A stretch of DNA of 64,000 nucleotides from Nocardioides sp. GY 10127 (GTDB lineage Bacteria; Actinomycetota; Actinomycetes; Propionibacteriales; Nocardioidaceae): positions 248,001-312,000 of the forward strand of contig NZ_STGL01000003.1 of NCBI RefSeq assembly GCF_004919085.1. The letters are read 5' to 3'. Position 1 is the first letter of the stretch, and each line of letters starts with the position of its first letter. Below the pieces are notes generated by a model. It had not been told where the DNA came from, did no database searches, and worked only from the letters and a program-made list of their open reading frames with translations. The position numbers were made by a program, and so were the translations under genes. Shown piece after piece: positions 34,605 through 43,625 of this stretch.

Positions 34605-36239
34605 GTGACCCCCGCCCCGCGTCGCGCGCCGTCCCGGCACGTGACGCTGCGCGACGAGACCCCGCTGGCCGGCCCCCGCATCGACGTCAACGTCCGGCTG
34701 GGCTGGCTGACCCGGATGGCGCGCCTCCTGCACGGCGCCCCGCAGCTGCGGCGGATGGCCGCCACCCTCGGCGTCGGCACGAGCACCCTGCACCGGCTGG
34801 AGATCGGCGAGCTGCGGGACGCGGGCCTGCTGCGCGGCTACGAGGAGCTCTTCGCCCTCCAGCCCGGCGCCCTGCGCGGCGCCATCGGTGCCACCGCGCG
34901 CACCTTCCCCCAGGACGTGGTCGCCGACCGGCGGCCGGACCTCGGGCCCGGCGACGTGCGCCGGGTCTCCGCCCTCACCGAGCAGCTGCTGGCCGGCCTC
35001 GAGCAGCCGCGCCGCACGCCGCTCGCCCCGGCCGGGCTGTGGCTCGACTGGGCCTCTGCCCTCGGTCGCCCTGAGGCCGTCGGCCTGCCCGAGACGATGG
35101 CCCTGGAGCTGCTGGACCGGCTGGCCGCCGAGCTCGGCCGCAGCGTCGGCCCCGGCTACACCACCCGCTACGAGGCGCTCTCCCGGATGCGCAGCGGCCC
35201 CTACGGGCACCTCGTCGTGGAGGTCGCCCGGCACCGCGTGGACCACCCGGGCATCCAGGCGCTGGCCGACCTCATGAGCGCCGTCGGTGAGCTCGAGGAC
35301 GAGGCGGCCACCGCGTTCAGCGCCCACCTGCTGCTCGACCGACGGGACCGGGTCTCCCAGGCCGGCGTCCTGGCCCTCTTCAACCTGGCCGCCATCGGCG
35401 ACGCCGAGCGGGTCTGGGAGGCGGCCCTCCCGCAGCTCCTCGAGGCCTACGCGGACGTCGAGCCGGGCACTCCTCGCCACGACTGGCTCTCCCACGCCCT
35501 CCGGTCGCTGCCGGGCAGGCTCGCGGAGAAGGCCCGGCCGTTCGTCCGCAAGCGCCTGGCCCCGGCCCCGCTCATCGACTTCGAGCCCGGTGAGGCGCTG
35601 CGGGCCGAGCGGGAGCGGGAGTGCCGACGCGCGGCGCTCTCGGTCACAGACGCGCTGGACCTGGAGGAGCAGCCGGTCCTCGCCCGCCTGCTCTACGACA
35701 TGGGCACCGCCGTCCAGGACGACCGGGCGGTCACCAGCTACATGCTGCTCGGCGCCCACCCCGAGCTGTCCGCCCTCACCGACGCGGCGCTGTTCGAGCA
35801 GGCCCGGGGGGAGCAGGAGCCCGCCCTGGCCAGGCGCGCGGCCCGGCAGCTCGTCGGCGCGCGGCACGGGGCACCCGTCCCGGGCCTCGACGTCTGGCTG
35901 ACCAGCCCCGACCCGCACCTGGCGGGCTTCGGCGTCCGACTGCGGGCGCTGGCGGGCGAGGCGGTCCCCACCGAGGGATGGGCGGCGCCCGACCGGCTCG
36001 ACGCCCTCGACCCGGCGCTCGCCGGCCACCTGGTCAATGCGTGGGGCATGGCCGAGCAGATTGCTCCGCTGGAGACGGTGCGCGCCGGCGGCGGCCCCCA
36101 CGCGTCCGCCGCCGACTGGTGGCTCGCGGAGGGTGGCCGGCTCGACGACGCGGCACCCTCGTCGTCCCCCTCCCCCTGGCCCGGTTCCGTCGAGGCCGCT
36201 TCCTGGAACACCACGGCCACCCTGCGCACGGGTCCGTAA
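34605..36239 (+). CDS. HTH-domain protein with long helical C-terminal region, function unknown
   Basis: Protein of 544 aa. Residues about 35-80 look like an XRE-type helix-turn-helix (RRMAATLGVGTSTLHRLEIG). The remaining 450 residues are Leu/Ala-rich, predicted helical and repeat-like, without a domain I recognise; the end is low complexity and Ser/Pro-rich. It is divergent from the poly-amino-acid synthetase gene (starts 163 nt apart), so it might regulate that operon, though this is only positional. The GTG start is supported by TAACGT (34592-34597) seven nt upstream. An ATG at 34578 is an alternative. Confidence 0.7.
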   Translation: MTPAPRRAPSRHVTLRDETPLAGPRIDVNVRLGWLTRMARLLHGAPQLRRMAATLGVGTSTLHRLEIGELRDAGLLRGYEELFALQPGALRGAIGATARTFPQDVVADRRPDLGPGDVRRVSALTEQLLAGLEQPRRTPLAPAGLWLDWASALGRPEAVGLPETMALELLDRLAAELGRSVGPGYTTRYEALSRMRSGPYGHLVVEVARHRVDHPGIQALADLMSAVGELEDEAATAFSAHLLLDRRDRVSQAGVLALFNLAAIGDAERVWEAALPQLLEAYADVEPGTPRHDWLSHALRSLPGRLAEKARPFVRKRLAPAPLIDFEPGEALRAERERECRRAALSVTDALDLEEQPVLARLLYDMGTAVQDDRAVTSYMLLGAHPELSALTDAALFEQARGEQEPALARRAARQLVGARHGAPVPGLDVWLTSPDPHLAGFGVRLRALAGEAVPTEGWAAPDRLDALDPALAGHLVNAWGMAEQIAPLETVRAGGGPHASAADWWLAEGGRLDDAAPSSSPSPWPGSVEAASWNTTATLRTGP

Positions 36240-36405
36240 TTTCACCTCACCCGGTGCCGCTCGCGGCCTCGGGCGAGGAGGCCGCTCCGGACGGGGACAG
36301 CGTGCGGAGCGGTCCTCCCGACGGCGGAGGCCCCAGGCGCGGGACATGGGGCGCGTGGGGTCCTCGCCGGCGTGTCCGTGCGTCGGCGTGTCGGTGCGTC
36401 GGCCC

Positions 36406-37773
36406 TCAGGCCATCGGCACCGCGACGTCCGCGCCGCCCTCCACCGTGAGCCGGTCGCCCATCCGCACCCGCATCGGGCAGGGCGCGAAGCGTCCGGCCA
36501 TCACCGCCTCGCCCTGCCGGAAGGTGGGGGCTGCGGCCGCCATCGCGGGCGGCAGGTAGCCGAAGAGTCGCGAGACGTCCTCCACGTCGGCGGGGCTGTT
36601 CATCCGCATCATCACGAGGTTGTCGCACTGGGAGACGACCTGCTCGTGCACCTTGGACGGCCGCTGGGTCGAGAGCAGCAGCCAGAGCCCGTACTTGCGC
36701 CCCTCCGCGGCCACCTGGATCAGGCGCTCCACGAGGAGCTTCTGCACCTGGCCCTGGGGCTCGGCCGGGCAGACGTGGTGGGCCTCGTCGATGACGATGA
36801 GCACGGGGCGGCGCTCGTGGCGGCGCGCCCACAGTCGCTCGACCAGGTCGAGGCACACCGCCGCCGACTCCCGGGGGTCGGCGAAGCCGGCCAGGTCGAG
36901 GACGGTCGCCCGACCGCCCTGCTCGACGACCTCGGCCGCCGACGGCTGCTCCCCTGCCCAGACCTCCCAGGCGTCCAGGCCGAGGTTCTGCACCCGCTGC
37001 GCCAGCGCCCGCTCGTCCGAGCCCCCGCGCAGGAGGGTGTCGAGAAATCCGTCGAGCGTGCGGGGCGGGTCCAGCACCGGGGTGCCCGGCTCGTTCCTGC
37101 CGCCGAAGGAGTGGACGAACAGGTTGTACTCGTCGCGGTCGGCCAGCGGGTCCAGGCGCAGGACGGCCGCCTGGGCGGCGCGCGGCATCGTCGCGAAGCG
37201 CAGCCGCAGCGGCTCGGTCGGTGCCCTGGTGCCCAGCACGCGCACGCCGAGGTCGGCGATCCGGGCGGCCAGGTCGGGCGCGACCTCCGCGCGGGCCCGC
37301 CCGAGCTGGGAGAAGTCCGCGTTGGGGTCCAGGACGACGAGCGGCAGTCCGGTGCCGAGGAGCAGCTGCTCGAGCAGCACCCCCAGGGCGTAGGTCTTGC
37401 CCGAGCCGGACTGCCCGCAGAGGAACGTGTGCCGGTTGAAGCCGGACGCTCGCAGCAGCGCGTCCGCGGAGGCCCCACCGGTCTGCCACCGGCCGATCCG
37501 CAGGCCCGCGCCACCGGCGGCCTGGAGCGCGGCGACCTCGTCGGGCCCCGCCAGCGAGGCCGCGGCCTCGAACGGGGCGACCTCCGCCGTCCACGAGGAA
37601 CCGCCGGCGGCGCCCTTGCGGCTCAGACCCAGGACGGCGCCGCCGTCAGGGCGCTGGGCCTGGAGCAGGACGTCGCCGGCCTGGGTCGGGGCGACCAGGA
37701 GGTCGCCCGGGGTCAGCCCGCCGCCCGCGAACGAGCGACCGTCCGGCGAGGCGACCTGCACGCGACCGTCCAC
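36406..37773 (-). CDS. HerA/FtsK-like ATP-binding protein (DUF87 type)
   Basis: P-loop ATPase of 455 aa. Walker A is LCGQSGSGKTYALG near residue 115, VVLDPNADFSQLG follows, and Walker B is VLIVIDEAHHVCP near residue 325. After it come LLLSTQRPSKVHEQVVSQCDN and an arginine-finger-like MMRMNSPAD. This is the HerA/VirB4 order. The N-terminal 100 residues are a beta-rich HAS-barrel-like region. HerA-type enzymes pump DNA in repair or defence, but no NurA or defence partner is next to it, so the role is open. GTG start with GGGAG upstream. Confidence 0.8.
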   Translation of the reverse strand: MDGRVQVASPDGRSFAGGGLTPGDLLVAPTQAGDVLLQAQRPDGGAVLGLSRKGAAGGSSWTAEVAPFEAAASLAGPDEVAALQAAGGAGLRIGRWQTGGASADALLRASGFNRHTFLCGQSGSGKTYALGVLLEQLLLGTGLPLVVLDPNADFSQLGRARAEVAPDLAARIADLGVRVLGTRAPTEPLRLRFATMPRAAQAAVLRLDPLADRDEYNLFVHSFGGRNEPGTPVLDPPRTLDGFLDTLLRGGSDERALAQRVQNLGLDAWEVWAGEQPSAAEVVEQGGRATVLDLAGFADPRESAAVCLDLVERLWARRHERRPVLIVIDEAHHVCPAEPQGQVQKLLVERLIQVAAEGRKYGLWLLLSTQRPSKVHEQVVSQCDNLVMMRMNSPADVEDVSRLFGYLPPAMAAAAPTFRQGEAVMAGRFAPCPMRVRMGDRLTVEGGADVAVPMA

Positions 37774-37810
37774 GCCCGGCTCCCGTCGATCCCGTCGATC
37801 CCGTCGGTCC

Positions 37811-38383
37811 TCAGGCGTGCGTCGGCTCGGAGTCCGAAGGCGTGGTCAGCCCGGCCACCCGCGCGCTGGTGAGGTTCGAGCGACCGGCGATCATCACCGC
37901 GAAGCCCTCGAAGAGCATCTCGATCCCGAGCAGGACGCCGAGCAACGTGAACGAGGCCGCGAACAGGTTGAACAGGATGACCAGGCCCAGCAGGGTCGAC
38001 ATGCCGCCGCTGATGATCAGGGGCACGCGGGCCTCCTTGATCTGCACCGCAGCCGCCAGGCGGGCGATGCCGGTGGTGAGGAACATGGCGCCCGCCACCA
38101 GGGTCAGCGAGACGGCCGCGACCGCGGGGTTGCGGACCATGACCAGGCCCAGGACGGTGAAGAGCCCGCTGCCCAGCAGGCCCGTCCAGAAGCCCTCCTT
38201 GCCGATGCGGGTCAGGGCGATCACGAGCCCCACGACACCCAGGATCAGCGTGGTCCACCCCGTGAACAGCACGGAGACCACCGTCGCCACCGTCGCGTAG
38301 GACAGCACGATCACGCCGCCCAGGACCATCAGTCCGCCGAGCAGCAGGTCCCACCCGGTCCGGCTCTTCACAGCCTCAGCCAT
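37811..38383 (-). CDS. HdeD/DUF308 family membrane protein
   Basis: Membrane protein of 190 aa with six hydrophobic helices arranged as three pairs, as in HdeD (DUF308) proteins. HdeD is linked to acid resistance in E. coli; the role in actinobacteria is not established. The ATG at 38383 has GAGGAG eight nt upstream and is preferred over the GTG three codons earlier. It precedes the HerA-like gene on the same strand by 37 nt, so the two may share a transcript. Confidence 0.82.
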   Translation of the reverse strand: MAEAVKSRTGWDLLLGGLMVLGGVIVLSYATVATVVSVLFTGWTTLILGVVGLVIALTRIGKEGFWTGLLGSGLFTVLGLVMVRNPAVAAVSLTLVAGAMFLTTGIARLAAAVQIKEARVPLIISGGMSTLLGLVILFNLFAASFTLLGVLLGIEMLFEGFAVMIAGRSNLTSARVAGLTTPSDSEPTHA

Positions 38384-38526
38384 GCCACTCACTCCTCGTC
38401 ATCGGACCGCCACCCCTCAGCAGCGGCTCACCCGTTCACACTGGCGAGGCACAGGTCCGGCCCGCCTCACACGCAGCGGGTGAGACGGTGCCTCCTGCCA
38501 GGGACGTCGCGACGGCTGAGCGCGGC

Positions 38527-40479
38527 TCAGGCCGGGCCCGCCCCACGATCACGGGGGTCGAGGAGGTAGTCGGCCAGGTCGATCTGCCGGGTCAGCGTCC
38601 AGTAGTCGATGATCCGCCAGGGCAGCACGGAGACCACCCGGCCGTCGGCGTTGCGGTACCAGTTGTCCATCGCGGGGTGGGTCCACACCATCTGCGCGTG
38701 GGCCTCGTCCACGCGCCGGTTGTACTCGTCGCAGACGTCCTGGCGGCACTCGAGCGCCGCAGCGTCCTGCTCCACCATCGCGGCCAGCGCCGAGAGCACG
38801 TAGCGGACCTGGCACTCGAGCATCGTGATGAAGCTCCCCCCGTGACCCAGCGCCGTGTTCGGCCCGGTCATGACGAACAGGTTCGGGAAGTCGGGAACGG
38901 TGATCCCCAGGTAGGCGCGCGCGTCGTGCTCGCCCCACGTCTCCACGGTGCTGGCGCCCGAGCGGCCTCGCACCTGCATCGGGTGCAGGAGGCGGTCGGC
39001 GTGGAAGCCGGTGGCCAGGACGACGACGTCGAACTCGCGCTCCACGCCCGCGCCGTCCACGAGGCCGGTCTGAGTGACGGCCTCGACCCGCTCCGTGACG
39101 AGGTCGACGTGCTCGCGCCGCAGCATCGCGAACCAGCCGTTGTCGAGCAGCATCCGCTTGCCGAAGGGCGGGTAGTCGGGCAGCGCCTTGGCCACGAGGT
39201 CCTCGCGGTCGCCCAGCTGGTCGCGCAGGTAGCGCTCGTAGAACCGGCGGTGGCCGTGGTTGGCGGCGTTGATCGAGGCGCGCTCCTCCGGCCAGTCGGG
39301 GTCGACCTGGAGGGTCGGGTGCACCTTGTCGTTGAAGATCCAGGACAGACGCGCGCGGTACCAGTGGCGGTAACCGGGGACGTGGGTGTTGAGCCAGTGG
39401 ACGTCGTCCCCCACCGGCTCGAAGTAGACGTCGTTGGGCGCCACCCACTGCGGCGAGCGCTGGAACACCGTCAGGGAGCCGACCGTGTCCACGATCGCCG
39501 GGCCGACCTGCATCGCGCTCGCACCCGTGCCCACGATCGCGACGCGCTTGCCGGCCAGGTCGGCGACGGAGAGGTCCTCCGGCCACCGCGCCGTGTGGAA
39601 GATCGGCCCACGGAACGACTCCAGCCCGGGCAGCGCCGGCACCTTGGGCCGGTTGAGCAGGCCGACCGCACTGATCAGCACCGGCGCCTCGAGCACCTCC
39701 CGGGTGCCGTCGGCAGCGCGGGCCGTGACGCGCCAGCCGTGAGCCTCCTCGTCCCAGTCGGCGGCCTCGACCTCCACGCCGAACCGCACCCTCTCGCGCA
39801 GGCCGTGGGCGTCGGCGAAGGAGTCCAGGTAGGACTGCACCTCGTCGCGCTTGCCGAAGTGAGTCGACCAGTCGTGGTCGAAGAACGAGTACGAGTACAG
39901 GTAGCTGGGGGTGTCCACGCCCGCGCCCGGGTAGCGGTTCTCGTACCAGGAGCCGCCCACGCCGTCGTTCTTCTCCAGGACGACGTGCTCGACCCCCGCC
40001 TCCGCGAGCCGCACCGACGCCAGCATCCCACCGATGCCGGCGCCCACGACGATGGCCCGCAGGCCGTGCCCGGGCGGCAGCGGGTCGACGGCGGGCCGGG
40101 GCGTGCCCCGCACGATCTCCGCCATCATCGGCGCGAACTCGGCGGGCACCTCCTCACCGGCCGTGAAGTCCAGGAGCTCCATCACCTGCTCGTCGCTCGG
40201 GTCCGGCAGCGCGACCGGCCGCCCCGCCCAGTGCGCGCGCAGCGCCGCGGCCACGGCCGCGCGCACGTCGTCCTGCACCACCTCGGGCAGGCCCCCGGTG
40301 CGGTTGTCGTCCATGCCACGCGGGCGGGTGGGGCGGTAGCGGGGAGCCAGCCAGGAGCGGTCCCCCGTGAGCTGCACCAGCACGGCGAGCAGGGTGGGGA
40401 CGTTGGCGGCGCGCAGGGCCTCGTCCAGCCGTGAGGCGTCGAGGGGGGCCGCAGGTGCGTCGACGAGCTCCTGAGTCAT
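38527..40479 (-). CDS. Baeyer-Villiger-type flavin monooxygenase
   Basis: FAD/NADPH monooxygenase of 650 aa. The FAD motif is VVGAGIGGMLASVRLAEAG near residue 150, the BVMO fingerprint is FRGPIFHTARWP, and the second Rossmann motif is VAIVGTGASAMQVGP. The roughly 130-residue N-terminal extension and total length match 4-hydroxyacetophenone monooxygenase more than cyclohexanone monooxygenase. It would insert oxygen next to a ketone to give an ester or lactone. TAGTTT (40486-40491, minus strand) is six nt before the ATG and is overlapped by an operator. The divergent operon (nitroreductase, acyl-CoA ligase, racemase) suggests a shared catabolic route. Confidence 0.88.
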   Translation of the reverse strand: MTQELVDAPAAPLDASRLDEALRAANVPTLLAVLVQLTGDRSWLAPRYRPTRPRGMDDNRTGGLPEVVQDDVRAAVAAALRAHWAGRPVALPDPSDEQVMELLDFTAGEEVPAEFAPMMAEIVRGTPRPAVDPLPPGHGLRAIVVGAGIGGMLASVRLAEAGVEHVVLEKNDGVGGSWYENRYPGAGVDTPSYLYSYSFFDHDWSTHFGKRDEVQSYLDSFADAHGLRERVRFGVEVEAADWDEEAHGWRVTARAADGTREVLEAPVLISAVGLLNRPKVPALPGLESFRGPIFHTARWPEDLSVADLAGKRVAIVGTGASAMQVGPAIVDTVGSLTVFQRSPQWVAPNDVYFEPVGDDVHWLNTHVPGYRHWYRARLSWIFNDKVHPTLQVDPDWPEERASINAANHGHRRFYERYLRDQLGDREDLVAKALPDYPPFGKRMLLDNGWFAMLRREHVDLVTERVEAVTQTGLVDGAGVEREFDVVVLATGFHADRLLHPMQVRGRSGASTVETWGEHDARAYLGITVPDFPNLFVMTGPNTALGHGGSFITMLECQVRYVLSALAAMVEQDAAALECRQDVCDEYNRRVDEAHAQMVWTHPAMDNWYRNADGRVVSVLPWRIIDYWTLTRQIDLADYLLDPRDRGAGPA

Positions 40480-40487
40480 GGCCGCAA

Positions 40488-40503
40488 ACTAACCGCTGTC
40501 AGT
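40488..40503. promoter_or_regulatory. Operator 1 of the divergent BVMO/catabolic cluster
   Basis: ACTAACCGCTGTCAGT is an imperfect palindrome (ACTAAC with GTCAGT, 4-nt spacer). It overlaps the -10 box of the BVMO promoter, whose -35 TTGGCA lies 17 nt upstream on the minus strand. It is the twin of the site at 40609-40624. Confidence 0.7.
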
Positions 40504-40608
40504 CCTCTTGCCAACCAGGGTCGATCGACCTCGGCACCACGGGAACAATTTCGCTCCGATGCTTGACGCGTTCAGGCCACATCCCCGACGCTCTGCGACG
40601 TAGGTCAC

Positions 40609-40624
40609 ACTAACTACCGTCAGT
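40609..40624. promoter_or_regulatory. Operator 2, upstream of the nitroreductase operon
   Basis: ACTAACTACCGTCAGT shares 13 of 16 positions with operator 1. Flanking bases extend it to ACACTAAC-N4-GTCAGTGT. It ends 15 nt before the nitroreductase start codon, so bound protein would block transcription. The TetR protein encoded in the operon is the likely ligand. Confidence 0.7.
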
Positions 40625-40639
40625 GTCAGGGAGAGAGCA

Positions 40640-41278
40640 ATGGAGCTGAGCGAGGCGATGCGGTCCACCGGGACCTGCCGCTACTACACCGACGAGCAGG
40701 TGCCGGACGACGTCCTGCGCGCCGCGTTCGACGACGCCCGCTTCGGGCCGCAGGGTGGCAACCGCCAGCCGGTGCGTTGGATCGTCGTCCAGGACGCCGA
40801 GAAGAAGAAGCGTCTCGCGGAGCTCTACCTGCCCTACTGGGAGGGCTACTACGCGATGGTCGTGGAGGGCACCAAGGCCGTCGGTGCCGTGCCCGCGACC
40901 GTGGAGAGCGCCAACCACTTCGCGCACCACCTCGCCGAGGTCCCCACGCTCATCGTCGTGTGCGCGGAGATGGACGGCATCCACCCGACCGACCACGAGC
41001 TCGGTCGGCTGAGCGTGGTCGGCGGCGCGTCGATCTACCCCACCGTCCAGAACCTGACCCTCGCGCTGCGCCAGCAGGGGGTGGCCTCCGCGCTCACCAC
41101 GCTGCTGTGCGCGGAGGAGCCGGCGGTCCGCGAGATGCTGTCCATCCCCGACGGCTTCATCACCGCGGCGCTGCTCGCCGTCGGCTACCCGGCCAAGGGC
41201 TTCCCTCGCAAGCTCACCCGTAGCCCCGTCGAGGAGATCGTCTTCCGCGACGACTTCGCGACCCCGATGTACGCCTGA
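40640..41278 (+). CDS. Nitroreductase family protein
   Basis: FMN-dependent oxidoreductase of 212 aa. The N-terminal MRSTGTCRYYTDEQVPDDVL, the RFGPQGGNRQPVRW phosphate/FMN loop and the C-terminal AALLAVGYPAKGFPRKL are typical of the family. Members reduce nitro groups, quinones, enones or flavins. First gene of a four-gene operon; AGGGAGAG precedes the ATG. Because its partners are acyl-CoA enzymes, an enone or ketone reduction step is more likely than nitro reduction. Confidence 0.85.
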   Translation: MELSEAMRSTGTCRYYTDEQVPDDVLRAAFDDARFGPQGGNRQPVRWIVVQDAEKKKRLAELYLPYWEGYYAMVVEGTKAVGAVPATVESANHFAHHLAEVPTLIVVCAEMDGIHPTDHELGRLSVVGGASIYPTVQNLTLALRQQGVASALTTLLCAEEPAVREMLSIPDGFITAALLAVGYPAKGFPRKLTRSPVEEIVFRDDFATPMYA

Positions 41279-41289
41279 GGACGCCTGCG

Positions 41290-42933
41290 ATGACCGAGCT
41301 GACCGACGCTCCTCCCCTCTCCCCCGCCGCGAGCGGCTCCGTCGACGGGGAGCGCGGGCTGTCCCCGCTCCAGCGCAGCCCCCTGGGCCGTGCGACCCTC
41401 GGCGACCAGCTGCGACGACAGGCGCGCACCCTGCGCGGCAAGGCCGCCGTCGTGGCGCACCACCCCGACGGCACGCGCGTCGCCACGAGCTACGCGGAGC
41501 TGGACGCGTGGTCCAACCGCTTCGCCCACGCCCTGCTCAGGCTGGGTGTCGGCAGGGGTGACCGGATCGCGGTCATGGCCCGCAACCGGGTCGAGACCCT
41601 GGTCGCCTACTACGGTGCGCTCAAGGTCGGGGCCGCCTACTCCGGGATCAGCGCCCTGTTCGGCCCCCGCGAGGTGGGGCAGCAGCTCGGCAACCTCGAG
41701 CCGGCCGTCGTCGTCGTCGCGGCCGAGCACGTCGGCGTGGTCGAGGAGGCCCTGGCGGACGGCAGCGGGGTCTCCCGGGTGGTGATGGGGGCCGAGGCGC
41801 CCGGTTGGCACTCGTTCGACGCCCTGTGCGCGGACGCGCCGGACACCGAGCCCGACTGCGAGGTCGACGAGCTCGACCTCGCCCAGGTCATCTACACCAG
41901 CGGCACGGAGGCGGCGCCCAAGGGCGTGATGATCACCCACCGCAACTACCTCGTCTCGACCACACCCGCCTACACGTGGGGGCTGCGCTGCCTGCCGGAC
42001 GACGTCTGGCTCTACGTGATGCCCTTCCACACCATCGCCGGCATCGGCTCGGCCACCTCGTTGCTCACGCTCGGCGCGACCCTCGTGCTGCCCGCGAGCG
42101 TCGAGGCCGGGGCCTCGCTGCGCCTCATCCGGACCGAGGGCATCTCCGTCATCGCCCAGACCCCGACCTTCTTCATCGCCTTGGCCAACCACCCGGACTT
42201 CGGGCCGGACACGGTGGGGACGATGGAACGCTGCCTCACCTACGGCGGCCAGGTCTCCCCGCACGCGCTGGACGCCTGGGCGGCCGCCGCGCCGGCCGCG
42301 GTCTGGGGCACCTACTGGGGGCAGTCCGAGCTCACCCAGCTCGGCTGTGTCGGCTGGTTCAAGCGCCTGGAAGACATCCCCGACCACGACCCGACCTGGA
42401 TCGGCAAGCCCGTCGGACACCTCGAGGTGCGGGTCGTCGACCCGCTGGGGCAGGACGCGGAGAGCGGCGAGCTCTGGTGCCGCACGCCGTCGGTGATGTC
42501 CGGCTACTTCCGTGACCCCGAGCGCACGGCGGCCGTGCTGGCCGACGGCTGGGTGCACACCGGCGACATCGTCCGGCAGGACGCCGACGGGAACCTGTTC
42601 TTCCTCGACCGCAGCAAGGACATGATCAAGTCCGGCGGCCTCAACGTCTCCTCGCAGGAGGTGGAGCGGGCCCTGCAGGCCCACCCCGACGTCGAGCGGG
42701 CCGCCGTGGTCGGGCTGCCCGACGACTACTGGTCCGAGGTCGTCACGGCCTTCGTCGTCCTGCGGGCCGGGGCGAGCGCCACCGGCGAGGAGCTGCGCGA
42801 GCACTGCCGTGGTGAGATGGCCTCCTACAAGGTGCCCAAGGCGGTGCACCTGCTGGACGCCCTGCCGACGGACCCGCAGGGCAAGCTGCTCAAGCGGGAG
42901 CTGCGGCGCGAGCACGGGAGAGGGGCGCAGTAG
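41290..42933 (+). CDS. Acyl-CoA synthetase (AMP-binding)
   Basis: ANL-family ligase of 547 aa that activates a carboxylic acid with ATP and CoA. The P-loop is VIYTSGTEAAPKGVMITHRN near residue 200, then YWGQSELTQ, GWVHTGDIV and the hinge KDMIKSGGLNVSSQEVE. The catalytic Lys is in DPQGKLLKREL near the C terminus. Medium-chain, aryl or terpenoid acids are all possible substrates. It starts 11 nt after the nitroreductase gene and is the second gene of the operon. Confidence 0.9.
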   Translation: MTELTDAPPLSPAASGSVDGERGLSPLQRSPLGRATLGDQLRRQARTLRGKAAVVAHHPDGTRVATSYAELDAWSNRFAHALLRLGVGRGDRIAVMARNRVETLVAYYGALKVGAAYSGISALFGPREVGQQLGNLEPAVVVVAAEHVGVVEEALADGSGVSRVVMGAEAPGWHSFDALCADAPDTEPDCEVDELDLAQVIYTSGTEAAPKGVMITHRNYLVSTTPAYTWGLRCLPDDVWLYVMPFHTIAGIGSATSLLTLGATLVLPASVEAGASLRLIRTEGISVIAQTPTFFIALANHPDFGPDTVGTMERCLTYGGQVSPHALDAWAAAAPAAVWGTYWGQSELTQLGCVGWFKRLEDIPDHDPTWIGKPVGHLEVRVVDPLGQDAESGELWCRTPSVMSGYFRDPERTAAVLADGWVHTGDIVRQDADGNLFFLDRSKDMIKSGGLNVSSQEVERALQAHPDVERAAVVGLPDDYWSEVVTAFVVLRAGASATGEELREHCRGEMASYKVPKAVHLLDALPTDPQGKLLKRELRREHGRGAQ

Positions 42934-42935
42934 TC

Positions 42936-43625
42936 CTGGACGCACCGGCCCACGAGGACCCCTCCCCCGCCACGTCCGCCCCCGCCACGTCCGCCCCCGG
43001 TCGCGGCGCCCGACCCGCGACCCTGCGCCGGCGGGAGGAGATCCTCGTGGCGGCGGCCGCCTGCTTCGCCGAGCAGGGGTACCACGCGGTGGGCATGCGG
43101 GAGATCGCGGAGGCGGTGGGTATCCGCGGGGCGAGCCTGTACAACCACTTCGGCTCCAAGGAGGAGATCCTCCACGCCATCGCCCTGCGGATGACGCGGG
43201 ACTGGGACGAGCAGCACCTGCCGGTGCTCGAGACCGGTGGGCCGCCCGACGAGCGGCTGGCCGCCCTCGTCCGGGCCCACGTCCTCAGCCTCGCCGAGCA
43301 CCGCGTGGAGCACCTGGTGAGCCTGCGCGAGCTCTCCGCCCTCACCCCCGAGCACCGTGCGCAGGTCGTCGACTACCGGCGCTACTACCAGCGGCGCGTC
43401 CGCGACGTCATCGCCGCGGGCGTGCGCGCGGGCGTGTTCACCGTCGAGGACGCCTCGCGGGCCGCCATCGCCGTGCTCGACATGCTGAACGGCATCGTGT
43501 GGTGGCTGCGCGACGACCACGACCTCGAGGCCCTCGCGGACGCCTACGTGACCTTCGCGGTCGACGGGGTGCTCGGTCGCCGCTCGGCCCCCGGCCCCGC
43601 GTCGGCCGCCGAGCCGGCCACGTGA
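42936..43625 (+). CDS. TetR family regulator with apparently non-canonical start
   Basis: Regulator of up to 229 aa. The HTH is CFAEQGYHAVGMREIAEAVG followed by IRGASLYNHFGSKEEIL, with a TetR C-terminal domain. The first in-frame ATG/GTG/TTG is a GTG at 43047, but that would remove half of helix 1 (TLRRREEILVAAAACF). In-frame sequence upstream back to the ligase stop lacks those codons, and CTG at 42936 has GAGAGGGG ten nt before it. I therefore give 42936 as the likely start. It lies in the operon it probably represses through the two ACTAAC-N4-GTCAGT sites. Confidence 0.65.
   Translation: MDAPAHEDPSPATSAPATSAPGRGARPATLRRREEILVAAAACFAEQGYHAVGMREIAEAVGIRGASLYNHFGSKEEILHAIALRMTRDWDEQHLPVLETGGPPDERLAALVRAHVLSLAEHRVEHLVSLRELSALTPEHRAQVVDYRRYYQRRVRDVIAAGVRAGVFTVEDASRAAIAVLDMLNGIVWWLRDDHDLEALADAYVTFAVDGVLGRRSAPGPASAAEPAT

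Noticed and set aside
30474..36347. 1957-aa minus-strand open frame
   Set aside because: It overlaps the Pls gene in another frame and is antisense to the HTH gene; the translation is Arg/Ala/Gly/Pro-rich with no domain.
36406..37773. HerA-based phage defence system
   Set aside because: No NurA, SIR2, DUF4297 or other effector is adjacent; the neighbour is an HdeD protein.
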